Shown: positions 19,577 through 27,187 of the stretch, piece after piece
Layout of the letters: each line of letters starts with the position of its first letter
How positions within the stretch are numbered: position 1 is the stretch's first letter
Assembly: GCA_016278325.1 (NCBI GenBank)
Contig: JADQCB010000009.1
Span: 1-52,988 of the forward strand
Direction: 5' to 3'
DNA: 52,988 bases
DNA from: Actibacterium sp.
GTDB lineage: Bacteria; Pseudomonadota; Alphaproteobacteria; Rhodobacterales; Rhodobacteraceae
The notes under the pieces: model-generated
Databases searched by the model: none
The model's input: the letters and a program-made list of their open reading frames with translations, nothing else
Told to the model about the DNA's origin: nothing
Program-made: the position numbers and the translations under genes

Positions 19577-20143
19577 CTAGTGCGTATCGGTCCCGTCGTC
19601 GTTTTCCAACCTTTTTTTCAGCGCGGCGAGACCGGCGAGCGGTTTGGCGTCCTCGTCGCGCATCGGCGTCACGCCGGGGGCGGCGAAGATGGCCTCGTCG
19701 TCGTCCAGCTTCGCCCCCTCGGCCCGCGGATAGAGCGGCAGCGCCAGCGCCAGGGCCTCTTCCATCACGGCGGCCAGGTCGATCACCTGCGGCAATTGCT
19801 CGCGCGTTTCGTCCTCGGGCATCTCGACTTCCTCGCCCTCGGGCGGTTGCGGCATGTGCGCAAGGTATTCGCGGTGCACCGTCTCGTCGATCCGGGTGGT
19901 GACCGGGGCCAGGGTGACGACGCAGGCCTGGACCACCGTCGCGCCCAGCGTCGCGTCCAGCACCCAGTCCGTGCGCCCCGCGGGGCGCAGGGTGCCGCGG
20001 AACGACAGTTTGCGGACCCCCTCGATCCCCAACCGTGCGGCGATGGCGGCCCGGGCCGGGGCATCGGGGGCCAGGGCAAAGTCCACCGGCCGGCCCGGCG
20101 GCAGGGTGGCGGGGCGCAGGCGGGTCCGGTCCGTGTCAGTCAT
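19577..20143 (-). CDS. YceD/DUF177 family protein
   Basis: A 188-residue DUF177 protein, the family usually found just before rpmF and thought to take part in rRNA or ribosome assembly. The N-terminal half contains RKLSFRGTLRPAGRTDWVLDATLGATVVQACVVTLAPV and the C-terminal half is acidic (EGEEVEMPEDETREQ). The Met at 20143 is chosen; the frame stays open upstream to 20254, but that part looks random and overlaps the divergent bamE promoter region. About 150 bases separate it from rpmF. Confidence 0.82.
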   Translation of the reverse strand: MTDTDRTRLRPATLPPGRPVDFALAPDAPARAAIAARLGIEGVRKLSFRGTLRPAGRTDWVLDATLGATVVQACVVTLAPVTTRIDETVHREYLAHMPQPPEGEEVEMPEDETREQLPQVIDLAAVMEEALALALPLYPRAEGAKLDDDEAIFAAPGVTPMRDEDAKPLAGLAALKKRLENDDGTDTH

Positions 20144-20211
20144 CGGCGGCGCGTTCCATTCTTGAACCACTCGGCTTCCTTCTATATGCCGGATAATCAG
20201 CAGGCGGCGCC

Positions 20212-20685
20212 ATGACAAGGGGTAGGACGGATTTGAACCGAGGCATCGCGACACTGGCCCTTGCGGGCATCATCGCGCTGGCGCTGGCCGCGTGCTCACC
20301 GATCTATCGAGACCATGGCTATGTTCCGTCCGATGCGGATCTGGCCGCGCTTGTGGTCGGCGTCGACAGTCGCGACAGCGTGGCCGAGACCGTCGGATCG
20401 CCGACCGTCGCCGGGGTGATGCGCGACGACGCCTGGTATTACGTCGCCAGCGAGTGGAAGACCGTCGGCCCGTTCGCGCCGGAAGAAACCTCGCGCGAGG
20501 TGGTGGCGATCTCGTTCGACGCGGATGGCGTGATCAGCAATATCGAACGGTTCGGGCTGAAGGATGGCCGCGTCATCGCCCTGAACCGCCGGGTGAGCGA
20601 TTCGAACATCAAGGGCGTGTCCTTCATTCGTCAGCTTCTGGGCGGTCTCGGCAACTTCACCGCCGAACAGTTCACCCGGAACTAG
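20212..20685 (+). CDS. bamE: Outer membrane assembly lipoprotein BamE
   Basis: A 157-residue SmpA/OmlA-type lipoprotein that helps the BAM complex insert outer-membrane proteins. The N-terminal signal ends in the lipobox LAAC with C28 as the lipidated residue. The BamE fold follows, with VGVDSRDSVAETVGSPTVAG and YYVASEWKTVGPFAPEETSR. A second start, TTG at 20230, would shorten the signal peptide but still leave it working. It is divergent from yceD and convergent with msrB. Confidence 0.86.
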   Translation: MTRGRTDLNRGIATLALAGIIALALAACSPIYRDHGYVPSDADLAALVVGVDSRDSVAETVGSPTVAGVMRDDAWYYVASEWKTVGPFAPEETSREVVAISFDADGVISNIERFGLKDGRVIALNRRVSDSNIKGVSFIRQLLGGLGNFTAEQFTRN

Positions 20686-20754
20686 GGGCTTGTCCACGGC
20701 CCCCCCCGTGGCCTGGTCGGGTGCGGGCGGGCGCGCAGGCCCGCCACAAGCCTA
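20686..20754. terminator. Nested inverted repeats between convergent bamE and msrB
   Basis: Outer arms GGCTTGT (20688-20694) and ACAAGCC (20748-20754) enclose two further stems: CCACGG with CCGTGG around a run of C, and GGCGGG with CCCGCC. They fill the gap between two convergent genes. No T run follows on either strand, so a Rho-independent stop is not certain, but the structure could end or protect both transcripts. Confidence 0.5.
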
Positions 20755-21156
20755 ACCGGTTTCGACGGCGGGCTCGAAGGTCAGCGCGACACCGTTCATG
20801 CAATAGCGCAGCCCGGTCGGGGCAGGGCCGTCGGGGAAGACATGGCCCAGATGGGCGTCGCATCGGGCGCAATGAACTTCGGTGCGGCGCATGAAGAGGC
20901 TGTTATCGGCCTGTTCGCCGACCGCGTCGGGCGAGATCGGGGCATGAAAGCTGGGCCAGCCGGTGCCCGAGTCGAACTTGGTGGCCTGGTCGAACAATGC
21001 GGCGCCACAGCATATGCAGCGATAGATTCCGGGGTCTTTCGGAAAATCGTCATGGGTGAAGGCACGTTCGGTGCCGTGCCTGCGGGTCACCTTGTAGGCC
21101 AGCGGCGACAGCTGATCCTTCCATTCGGCGTCGGTTTTCACGATCTTTTCGGACAT
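20752..21156 (-). CDS. msrB: Peptide-methionine (R)-S-oxide reductase
   Basis: MsrB reduces the R isomer of methionine sulfoxide in proteins. The 134-residue protein has the two zinc CxxC pairs (C47/C50 and C96/C99), the substrate motif SGTGWPSF, and the catalytic C119 in the closing [12 protein letters not shown] resolving Cys in the usual upstream position is not obvious, as in several single-Cys forms. No signal peptide, so it is cytoplasmic. Confidence 0.95.
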   Translation of the reverse strand: MSEKIVKTDAEWKDQLSPLAYKVTRRHGTERAFTHDDFPKDPGIYRCICCGAALFDQATKFDSGTGWPSFHAPISPDAVGEQADNSLFMRRTEVHCARCDAHLGHVFPDGPAPTGLRYCMNGVALTFEPAVETG

Positions 21157-21263
21157 CGGGGGCCTTTCCTGTCAACTTCCTGTCGCGCCTTGCGCGATAT
21201 GCCGGTCCCAATCATATTTAGGGGGGCGGGCGCAATCTGCCAGCGGGACCCGGGGGCATATCG

Positions 21264-22004
21264 ATGCTGTCACTTCGCAAGGGGCGTTACGCCGCGCGCC
21301 TGGCGCGCGGCGCCGGCGATGTCGCGGCGGCCCAGGGATTGCGCGGGCTGGTCTTTCGCGGCGGTGAAGATGCGCCGGACCGCGACCCGTATGATGCGGT
21401 TTGCCTGCATGTCCTGGTTGAAGAGGCGCGCACCGGCCAGCTTGTCGGCTGTTACCGGCTGCTGCCGCTCTGCGGCGGTGCCGAGATCGGGCGCAGCTAT
21501 GCGGCGCAGCATTACGGGCTTGGCGGGCTGGAAAGCTTCCCCGGCCCGATCGCCGAGGTCGGTCGTTTCTGTCTCCATCCCGGGTGGCGCGACCCGGATA
21601 TCGTGCGCGTGGCCTGGGCCGCGATGACCCGTTTCGTGGACCGGACGGGGGTGGAATTGCTGTTCGGCTGTTCGTCCTTCCCGGGCACATGCAGTGCCGA
21701 TCATGCCGAGGCCTTCACGTTGCTGGCCGACCGGCACCTGGCTCCGCGACGGTTCCGCCCGCGCGTCAAGGCGCCGGATGTCGTGCATTTCGGCGCGGCC
21801 CGGCCCCGACCCGGTCTGGATGCGAAACGCGCCATGCAGGCGATGCCACCGCTGCTGCGCAGCTATCTGGCGATGGGCGGCTGGGTCAGCGATCACGCCG
21901 TGATCGACCGCGATCTGGGCACGCTTCATGTCTTTACCGGGCTCGAGATCCGGGCGATGCCGCCCGCCCGCAAGCGCCTGCTGCGCGCCGCCGCCGCCGC
22001 CTGA
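21264..22004 (+). CDS. olsB: Ornithine acyl-ACP N-acyltransferase (OlsB-type)
   Basis: A 246-residue GNAT-like acyltransferase. OlsB joins a 3-hydroxyacyl chain from ACP to the alpha-amino group of ornithine, the first step of ornithine lipid synthesis. Family features are the RGLVFRGG start, the acetyltransferase motif VGCYRLLP, EVGRFCLHPGWRDPDIV, FGCSSFPGTC and the late PPLLRSYLAMGGWVSDHAVIDRDLGTLHVFTGL. The partner OlsA is not in this window. It is transcribed away from msrB and toward dusA. The family match is clear; the acyl and amino acid substrates are inferred. Confidence 0.86.
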   Translation: MLSLRKGRYAARLARGAGDVAAAQGLRGLVFRGGEDAPDRDPYDAVCLHVLVEEARTGQLVGCYRLLPLCGGAEIGRSYAAQHYGLGGLESFPGPIAEVGRFCLHPGWRDPDIVRVAWAAMTRFVDRTGVELLFGCSSFPGTCSADHAEAFTLLADRHLAPRRFRPRVKAPDVVHFGAARPRPGLDAKRAMQAMPPLLRSYLAMGGWVSDHAVIDRDLGTLHVFTGLEIRAMPPARKRLLRAAAAA

Positions 22005-22009
22005 GCGGG

Positions 22010-23059
22010 TCACGCCCCGGCAGCCATCGCATCGGCATCGAGGCACGCCAGGGCCGCGTCCAGCACCGCAAGCCCGGCCTGTGGCTGCCGTGCCCCCTCT
22101 GACAGGGTCCGCCGCCAGCCGCGGGCACCGGGCGCACCGGCAAACAGCCCCAGCATGTGCCGCGTCACGTCGTGCAACCGCCCGCCCGCCGCCAGGTGCC
22201 GGGCGATATAGGGGCGCATCTCGGCAACCACCTGCTGCGTGGACTTGCTGCCGGGGCGGGCGAAGATTTCCCGGTCGGCCTTCAGCAGGATATCGGCCGG
22301 CATGTGATAGGCTGCACGCCCGATCATCACCCCGTCGATCCCGGCGTCCAGGAATTCCCGCGCCTGTCGCAGCGAGCCGATGCCGCCGTTGATGGTGATA
22401 TGCAGATGCGGAAAGGCCCGCTTCATCCGCAGCACCAGGCGATGGTCCAGCGGTGGTATCGTGCGGTTCTCCTTCGGGCTCAGCCCCTGAAGCCAGGCCT
22501 TGCGCCCGTGGATCGCGAACCGGGTGACGCCCGCCGCGCTGATGGTCTCCAGGAATGCCGGCAGAACCTCCTCCGGCACCTGGTCGTCCACGCCGATGCG
22601 GCATTTGACGGTGACCTCGACCGGGCTTGCGGCGATCATTTCCGCGACACATTCGGCCACCAATTCGGGCCGCGTCATCAGGACCGCCCCGAAACAGCCC
22701 GATCGCACACGGTCGGAGGGGCAGCCCACATTCAGGTTGATTTCGTCGAACCCGGCCTCGCCCGCAATCCGCGACGCCTGCGCCAATTCCGCCGGATCGG
22801 ACCCGCCCAGCTGCACCGCGAGGGGATGTTCCGCCGGGTCATGCGCCAGCAGATGCACCGCGCCGCCCCGCACCAGCGCCGGCGCCGTCACCATCTCGGT
22901 ATAGAGCAGCGTGTGCCGGCTCATCAGCCGATGCAGGTAGCGGCAATGGCGATCGGTCCAGTCCATCATCGGCGCGACGGAAAACCGGGAGGCCGCCAGA
23001 ATATCGGAACTTCCCTTGTTTTCAAGGCTTTCTGGCAACTTGCTCATCTGCGTCATCAT
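22010..23059 (-). CDS. dusA: tRNA-dihydrouridine synthase A
   Basis: A 349-residue FMN-dependent TIM-barrel enzyme that reduces uridine in the D loop of tRNA. Characteristic are RFSVAPMMDWTDRHCRYLHR, the substrate motif NLNVGCPSDRV, VKCRIGVDD, the barrel motif HGRKAW and the FMN phosphate loop GGIGS, then GVMIGRAAY. The ATG at 23059 follows GAACAGGG; further Mets at 23056 and 23047 are possible. An upstream extension in the same frame overlaps a recombinase relic and is rejected. Confidence 0.93.
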   Translation of the reverse strand: MMTQMSKLPESLENKGSSDILAASRFSVAPMMDWTDRHCRYLHRLMSRHTLLYTEMVTAPALVRGGAVHLLAHDPAEHPLAVQLGGSDPAELAQASRIAGEAGFDEINLNVGCPSDRVRSGCFGAVLMTRPELVAECVAEMIAASPVEVTVKCRIGVDDQVPEEVLPAFLETISAAGVTRFAIHGRKAWLQGLSPKENRTIPPLDHRLVLRMKRAFPHLHITINGGIGSLRQAREFLDAGIDGVMIGRAAYHMPADILLKADREIFARPGSKSTQQVVAEMRPYIARHLAAGGRLHDVTRHMLGLFAGAPGARGWRRTLSEGARQPQAGLAVLDAALACLDADAMAAGA

Positions 23060-23384
23060 CCCTGTTCTACCCCGATGAGCCGCCGTTTTCGGGGCGAGTG
23101 CAACAAAATGTTGCACTCGGACGGTCGTGTTGCACCGGATGGCCCTCCTTTTCAACCCGACGATATCGATTCCCGCTGCAAAATCCCGCGGTTTGCCGTG
23201 ATCGGGCCCGATCCCCTTCGGGCACCGTATTGCTCTACGCCGGGCCGCTGGTCGGAGTGGTGCCCGCAATTGATGAGTACGACCAAGCCATGTCCGCCCT
23301 GAGGCATTACAAGAATGTCGCGACCTTCCGAGAGCGCCAGCGGCGTCCTGCGATCGAGGAGCTGGACCAGCTGAGTTATCCCGG
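23060..23384. other. Gene-free stretch next to a recombinase relic
   Basis: I see no intact gene here. The plus strand has a short open frame ending at 23391 whose text (EYDQAMSALRHYKNVATF) may be more decayed recombinase sequence or unrelated. The dusA promoter should lie at the left end. Third-position GC preference is weak compared with neighbours, as expected of non-coding or decayed DNA. Confidence 0.4.
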
Positions 23385-23656
23385 CTTATGAAGCACGGAT
23401 CGACAAGCTGAAGCGTCAGAAGATCAGATTGCGCGAGCAAGCGGAACAAATTGTGCCGCCACGGGGGCGCATGGAGGAGTTTATCGCACACGCCCTGGGC
23501 TTCCGGCAAACCATTGTAATCTATACGAAAGGATTGATCTTGCCTTCAAGCGGACGGTGCTGAAACCGGCCTTTTCAGAGCATTTACGGTACAGCCGCAA
23601 TGAAAGTTATCGAACCGCTAAAACCACCTTTTCTTCCAAGGTGTTAGCGGGATTTT
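23385..23656 (+). pseudogene. Decayed serine recombinase, C-terminal remnant
   Basis: Two short frames together resemble the C-terminus of a large serine recombinase. The first (to about 23530) reads YEARIDKLKRQKIRLREQAE and then GRMEEFIAHALGF, the coiled-coil region of such enzymes. The second (about 23536-23656, another frame) reads DLAFKRTVLKPAFSEHLRY and then RNESYRTAKTTFSSKVLAGFS, the familiar ending of these proteins in alphaproteobacteria. The catalytic domain is absent, and at least one frameshift is present. It abuts the 3' end of tRNA-Tyr and looks like the residue of an old integration. Confidence 0.7.
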
Positions 23657-23674
23657 CAACGCAAGAATGCGGGA

Positions 23675-23758
23675 TGGTGGGCGACCCTGGAATCGAACCA
23701 GGCATGGGTCTCCCCGGCGGAGTTACAGTCCGCTGCCGCACCTTGCAGCTCGTCGCCC
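23675..23758 (-). tRNA. tRNA-Tyr(GUA)
   Basis: An 84-base class II tRNA with a long variable arm. Acceptor GGGCGAC pairs with GTCGCCC, discriminator A, and CCA is encoded (23675-23677). The anticodon arm GCGGA-CTGTAAC-TCCGC carries GTA, and the T arm is CCTGG-TTCGATT-CCAGG. D stem GCTG pairs with CGGC. Position 8 is G, where nearly all tRNAs have U, and position 9 is A. Confidence 0.92.
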
Positions 23759-23864
23759 GACGCGAGGGGGTGGATAGCGTTGCGCCCGGGGGGCGTCAAC
23801 AGGAAATTCCCTTGCGGGCCGCGGGCGGGGCGCGCATGGTCCGCGGGGCGCTCAAAAGGGACCG

Positions 23865-24656
23865 ATGGCGATGAAGAAACCCGCATGGGTAATCGAGAAG
23901 GAACGCGGCAAGCGCGCCGCAGCGGCCGAGACCGTCTGGCTTTTCGGGCTGCATGCGGTGCGCGATGCGCTGAGCAATCCGCGCCGTGTCCGCCTGCGCC
24001 TGGTGGTGACGCGCAACGCCGCCGACCGGCTGGCCGAGCCGATCGCGCAAAGCGGGATGACCCCGGAAATCTCGGATCCGCGCCGTTTCGCCGCGCCGCT
24101 TGATGCGGGTTCGGTGCACCAGGGTGCCGCGCTGGAGGTCCGGCCGCTGGACTGGGGCCGGCTGGAGGATCTGTGCGAGCCGGGGCAGGCGTCGCCGCGG
24201 CTGGTGTTGCTCGACCGGGTGACGGACCCGCATAATGTCGGCGCGATCCTGCGCTCGGCCGAGGTGTTCGGCGCCCGCGCGGTGATCGCGCCGCTGCGCC
24301 ATTCGGCGCCTGAAACCGGGGCGCTGGCCAAGACCGCCTCGGGGGCGCTGGAACGGCAACCTTATCTGCGCGTCAAGAACCTGGCCGATGCGATGGAGCG
24401 GCTGCGCGCGATGGGATACCTGATGATCGGGCTCGACGGCCAGGCCGAGCTTTCGCTGGCCCCGGCGCTGGACGCGGGCCGGGGTTTGCCGGTGGGGCTG
24501 GTGCTGGGGGCCGAGGGGCCGGGCCTGCGCGCGCGCACGCGCGAATGCTGCGACCGGTTGGCGAAAATCCCCTTCGCCGGGGCGTTCGGCTCGCTCAACG
24601 TCTCGAATGCGGCGGCTGTCGCCCTATATGAGGCACGGACCGGCAAGGCGGAGTAG
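23865..24656 (+). CDS. rlmB: 23S rRNA/tRNA 2'-O-methyltransferase, TrmH/RlmB family
   Basis: A 263-residue SpoU-type methyltransferase with an N-terminal substrate-binding domain (WLFGLHAVRDALSNPRRV) and a C-terminal knotted SAM domain. The three SpoU motifs are visible: LLDRVTDPHNVGAILRSAEVFG, GLVLGAEGPGLR and IPFAGAFGSLNVSNAAAVALYE. Group 3 TrmH proteins such as RlmB modify G2251 of 23S rRNA, but tRNA or other targets are not excluded. Starts at 23865 and 23871 are both possible. Confidence 0.88.
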   Translation: MAMKKPAWVIEKERGKRAAAAETVWLFGLHAVRDALSNPRRVRLRLVVTRNAADRLAEPIAQSGMTPEISDPRRFAAPLDAGSVHQGAALEVRPLDWGRLEDLCEPGQASPRLVLLDRVTDPHNVGAILRSAEVFGARAVIAPLRHSAPETGALAKTASGALERQPYLRVKNLADAMERLRAMGYLMIGLDGQAELSLAPALDAGRGLPVGLVLGAEGPGLRARTRECCDRLAKIPFAGAFGSLNVSNAAAVALYEARTGKAE

Positions 24657-24663
24657 GCAGGTT

Positions 24664-24987
24664 ATGCCAGATGACACCAAGATCGCGACCTGTTGTTATT
24701 GCGGCACGCGCGCGGCGCTGGTCCTGAGGGGGGAAACCCGCCATGAACTGGCCTGCCGCTCCTGCGGTGCGCCGCTGCACGACCTGAAACAGCTCAGGCG
24801 GGACCGGTCGGATTCCGACCGGACGCCATCTCGGCCGTCGCGCCCGCGGGCCCGGCCGGCCGGGTATGGCCCCGATCGCGGCCGCCGCCATGAAAAACCG
24901 ATGCCGCAGCGTCGCCGTCCGCGAAAATCCCGCGGTCGCCGGGTGCTGAGCGAGATCCTGGACCTGATCGAGGATGTCTTCGATTGA
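24664..24987 (+). CDS. Small zinc-ribbon-like hypothetical protein
   Basis: A 107-residue protein with two CxxC pairs (CCYCGTRAAL and CRSCGAPL) spaced about 20 residues apart, suggesting a zinc ribbon, then a long Arg/Pro-rich basic stretch (about residues 40-93) and an acidic C-terminal helix (EILDLIEDVFD). The layout suggests nucleic-acid contact, but no function is established. It begins seven bases after the rlmB stop and may be cotranscribed with it. Confidence 0.65.
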   Translation: MPDDTKIATCCYCGTRAALVLRGETRHELACRSCGAPLHDLKQLRRDRSDSDRTPSRPSRPRARPAGYGPDRGRRHEKPMPQRRRPRKSRGRRVLSEILDLIEDVFD

Positions 24988-25012
24988 GCGCCGCGCCGGT
25001 GTTGGACCTTCG

Positions 25013-25040
25013 TTCACATCTGCATTACCGCCCCTACATA
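25013..25040 (+). promoter_or_regulatory. Possible promoter of a small RNA
   Basis: TTCACA (25013-25018) and TACATA (25035-25040) are separated by 16 bases, a fair sigma-70-type match for this GC-rich genome. Transcription from it would start near 25047 and run into the terminator at 25128-25157 with no sizeable reading frame between. Confidence 0.4.
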
Positions 25041-25046
25041 TCGGCC

Positions 25047-25157
25047 TGCCCGGCCCCAGATAAGGGGTGCAGAGGCGCGAAAACGGAACTCTCGCGTCTC
25101 TCTTCACTGTCCCTCGTTCCGTGACTTGCGCCCGGCCGATTGACCGGGCGCCTTTTT
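25047..25157 (+). ncRNA. Candidate small RNA, about 110 bases
   Basis: Between the possible promoter and a strong terminator lies a stretch without an open frame that folds well: CCCC and GGGG around AGATAA (about 25055-25068), GAGGCGCGA pairing with TCGCGTCTC (about 25072-25100), and CGGAAC pairing with GTTCCG. The RNA would end in the terminator's U run. It could instead be the leader of the CoA-binding protein gene at 25175, but the terminator would then usually block that gene. I do not recognise an RNA family. Confidence 0.4.
25128..25157 (+). terminator. Rho-independent terminator
   Basis: GCGCCCGG (25128-25135) pairs perfectly with CCGGGCGC (25144-25151) around an 8-base loop and is followed by five T (25153-25157). 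This is the clearest plus-strand terminator in the window. It ends the candidate small RNA and perhaps read-through from rlmB. Confidence 0.8.
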
Positions 25158-25174
25158 CATGCGTTTCATCGGCC

Positions 25175-25651
25175 ATGAGCTTTCATTCCGACGATTTCCT
25201 GCGTGACGTGCTGACCCGGACCAGGGTCGTGGCGAGTGTCGGGGTCTCGATGAACCCGGTGCGGCCCAGCTATTACGTCTCGCGCTATCTTCGGATGAAG
25301 GGCAAGCGCGTCATCCCGGTCAATCCCGGCCATGCCGGCGAGACCCTGTTCGGCGAAACCGTTCGTGCCGGGCTGGCCGATATTCCGCCCGAGATCCCCG
25401 TGGACATGGTCGATATCTTCCGCCGGTCCGAGCATGTCCTGCCGATCGTCGAGGCGGCGCTGGCGCAGCTGCCGTCGCTGCGCACCATCTGGATGCAGAT
25501 CGGTGTCGAGAATGACGAGGCCGCAGCACTGGCCACGGCCCACGGGCTGACGGTGATCCAGAATCGCTGTCCGAAGATCGAGTATCAGCGGCTGTTCGGC
25601 GAATTGCGCATGGGCGGATTCGCCACCGGGATCATTTCGTCAAGATTGTGA
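25175..25651 (+). CDS. CoA-binding protein (YccU-like)
   Basis: A 158-residue Rossmann-like CoA_binding domain protein. After a short helix, VVASVGVSMNPVRPSYYVSRYL and KRVIPVNPGHAGETLFGE give the typical phosphate-binding and ribose regions, followed by DMVDIFRRSEHVLPIVEAAL and the late QNRCPKIEYQRL. Such small proteins resemble the CoA-binding part of acyl-CoA synthetase alpha chains but lack catalytic domains; the role is unknown. The Met at 25175 is chosen because upstream sequence is inside the terminator. Confidence 0.87.
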   Translation: MSFHSDDFLRDVLTRTRVVASVGVSMNPVRPSYYVSRYLRMKGKRVIPVNPGHAGETLFGETVRAGLADIPPEIPVDMVDIFRRSEHVLPIVEAALAQLPSLRTIWMQIGVENDEAAALATAHGLTVIQNRCPKIEYQRLFGELRMGGFATGIISSRL

Positions 25652-25963
25652 TCCGAGCGGCGCCGATTCGCGGATCGGCGGTGGCACGCCTGCCAGGGCA
25701 TGCGCGATGCGCGGGGTTCTGCCGGCAGGCCCCGCGGCGGGGCCGCGCGGCGGTTCGCCGCCATCCTCCCGCAGGGAAATCGGCAGAGGCCTGCGCAGCT
25801 TCGCGCAATGTCCCAATTTCAATCCGGTTTTCGCCACAATCATCGCAAATAACAGCGACGCCCCGGCAGGGGATGTCCCCCGACCGGTCCGCCCATGGAT
25901 CGTGGAACCGGGGAACTGGAACCGCCCGGCGCAACACCGCCGGCAATAATGAAAAGCAGGACC
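25652..25963. other. Intergenic stretch without a gene
   Basis: No convincing gene is visible. A compact hairpin (GGCCCCG 25728-25734 and CGGGGCC 25738-25744) may end the CoA-binding protein transcript, though no T run follows. The AT-richer part near 25800-25860 is the likely place for the promoter of the RTX gene. Confidence 0.35.
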
Positions 25964-27184
25964 ATGGCGAACTCATATGACGATTATCTCGGCGCGCTCA
26001 GAATGCGCGAGTCATCGGGCAACTATTCCCTGGTGAACACGCTGGGGTTTCTGGGGGCCTACCAGTTCGGCGAGGCGGCCCTTATAGACTTGGGTTTCGT
26101 CAACAATGACGGCAGCCCCTATGACAACGATTTCGGCGGCGGGTTCACCGGCAAGCTGGGGATCGGTTCGGTCGCGGAGTTCCTGGAAACGCCCGCCGCG
26201 CAGGATGCCGCCGCGGATGCGTGGTTTCCCCTGGTATGGAACTATGCCACCGATCTGGGGCTGGACAGCTATCTGGGCCAGACCGTCGGCGGGGTGCTGA
26301 TCACCGCCAGCTCGATCATATCGGGCGCGCATCTGCTGGGCGCGGGCGCGGTGCAGACCTGGCTCGAATCCGGCGGCAGTTCCGACCTGGCCGATGCCTA
26401 TGGCACGCCGATCGCGGAATACCTGGCGCTGTTCTCGGGTTACGAGATCCCGTTCGTCGCGCAAGAGGATCTGGGAACGCCGACACCGCCGCCGCCACCG
26501 CCGCCCGCCGGGCTGGTTCTGGCCGGAGATTCGGGCGATAACACGCTGAGCGGGGCCGAGGCCGACGATCAGCTGGACGGGCTTACGGGAAACGACAGCC
26601 TGGACGGCAATGACGGCGATGACGCGCTGAATGGCGGGCCGGGCAGCGATGCGCTGATCGGCGGTGCCGGCGACGATGTGATCAAGGGCGGCGCGGGCCC
26701 CGATCTCATCTTTTCCGGAGCGGGCGATGACACCCTGTCGGGCGGCGGGAATTCCGATTTCCTGTTCGGCATGACCGGCCTGAACCGGATGTCCGGCAAC
26801 GCGGGCAACGATCTGCTGATCGGTATCGCGGGCGAGAACCGGATGTCGGGAAATGCCGGCAACGATCTTCTGGTCGCGGTGGGCGGGCGCAACGAGATGT
26901 CGGGCGATGCCGGCAACGATCTGCTGGTGGGCGGCGCCGGCACCGATCTGTTCGTCTTTGCAGATAACGACGACGATGATCGGGTCTTGGGCTTCGATCC
27001 GTCGCCCACAGGCGATGTCATCGTGCTGGCGGATGTCGGCGCGATCACCGGCTATGCCGACCTGGCCCGCGATCACATGGTCCAGCAGGGCGACGATGTG
27101 GTGATCGACGACCATGCGGGCACTACCATCACGCTGATGCAGATGACCCTCGATCAGCTGGAAAGCGGCGATTTCCTGTTCTGA
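25964..27184 (+). CDS. RTX repeat protein with lysozyme-like N-terminal domain
   Basis: A 406-residue, very acidic protein. Residues 1 to about 160 (YDDYLGALRMRESSGNYSLVN, then GAYQFGEAALIDLGF) resemble a soluble transglycosylase or lysozyme fold, with E16 in the RESSGNY motif in the position of the catalytic acid. A Pro-rich linker (TPTPPPPPPP, about 168-177) leads to calcium-binding RTX nonapeptides (GGAGDDVI, SGAGDDTL) at about 190-330, including three near-identical 18-residue units. The end (VITLMQ-like beta segment and LESGDFLF) resembles a type I secretion signal. No Sec signal peptide. AGCAGG precedes the ATG at 25964. Probably exported by a type I system encoded elsewhere; wall-cleaving activity is an inference. 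Confidence 0.8.
   Translation: MANSYDDYLGALRMRESSGNYSLVNTLGFLGAYQFGEAALIDLGFVNNDGSPYDNDFGGGFTGKLGIGSVAEFLETPAAQDAAADAWFPLVWNYATDLGLDSYLGQTVGGVLITASSIISGAHLLGAGAVQTWLESGGSSDLADAYGTPIAEYLALFSGYEIPFVAQEDLGTPTPPPPPPPAGLVLAGDSGDNTLSGAEADDQLDGLTGNDSLDGNDGDDALNGGPGSDALIGGAGDDVIKGGAGPDLIFSGAGDDTLSGGGNSDFLFGMTGLNRMSGNAGNDLLIGIAGENRMSGNAGNDLLVAVGGRNEMSGDAGNDLLVGGAGTDLFVFADNDDDDRVLGFDPSPTGDVIVLADVGAITGYADLARDHMVQQGDDVVIDDHAGTTITLMQMTLDQLESGDFLF
26783..26944 (+). repeat. Three tandem 54-bp repeats inside the RTX gene
   Basis: Three direct units (26783-26836, 26837-26890, 26891-26944) each encode 18 residues of the form N-x-MSG-x-AGNDLL. They are in frame, so copy number changes would lengthen or shorten the calcium-binding roll without breaking the gene. 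Confidence 0.85.
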
Positions 27185-27187
27185 GCG

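Noticed and set aside
26783-26944. Tandem 54-bp repeats considered as a CRISPR-like array
   Set aside because: Units are contiguous without spacers and in frame within the RTX gene; they encode calcium-binding repeats.
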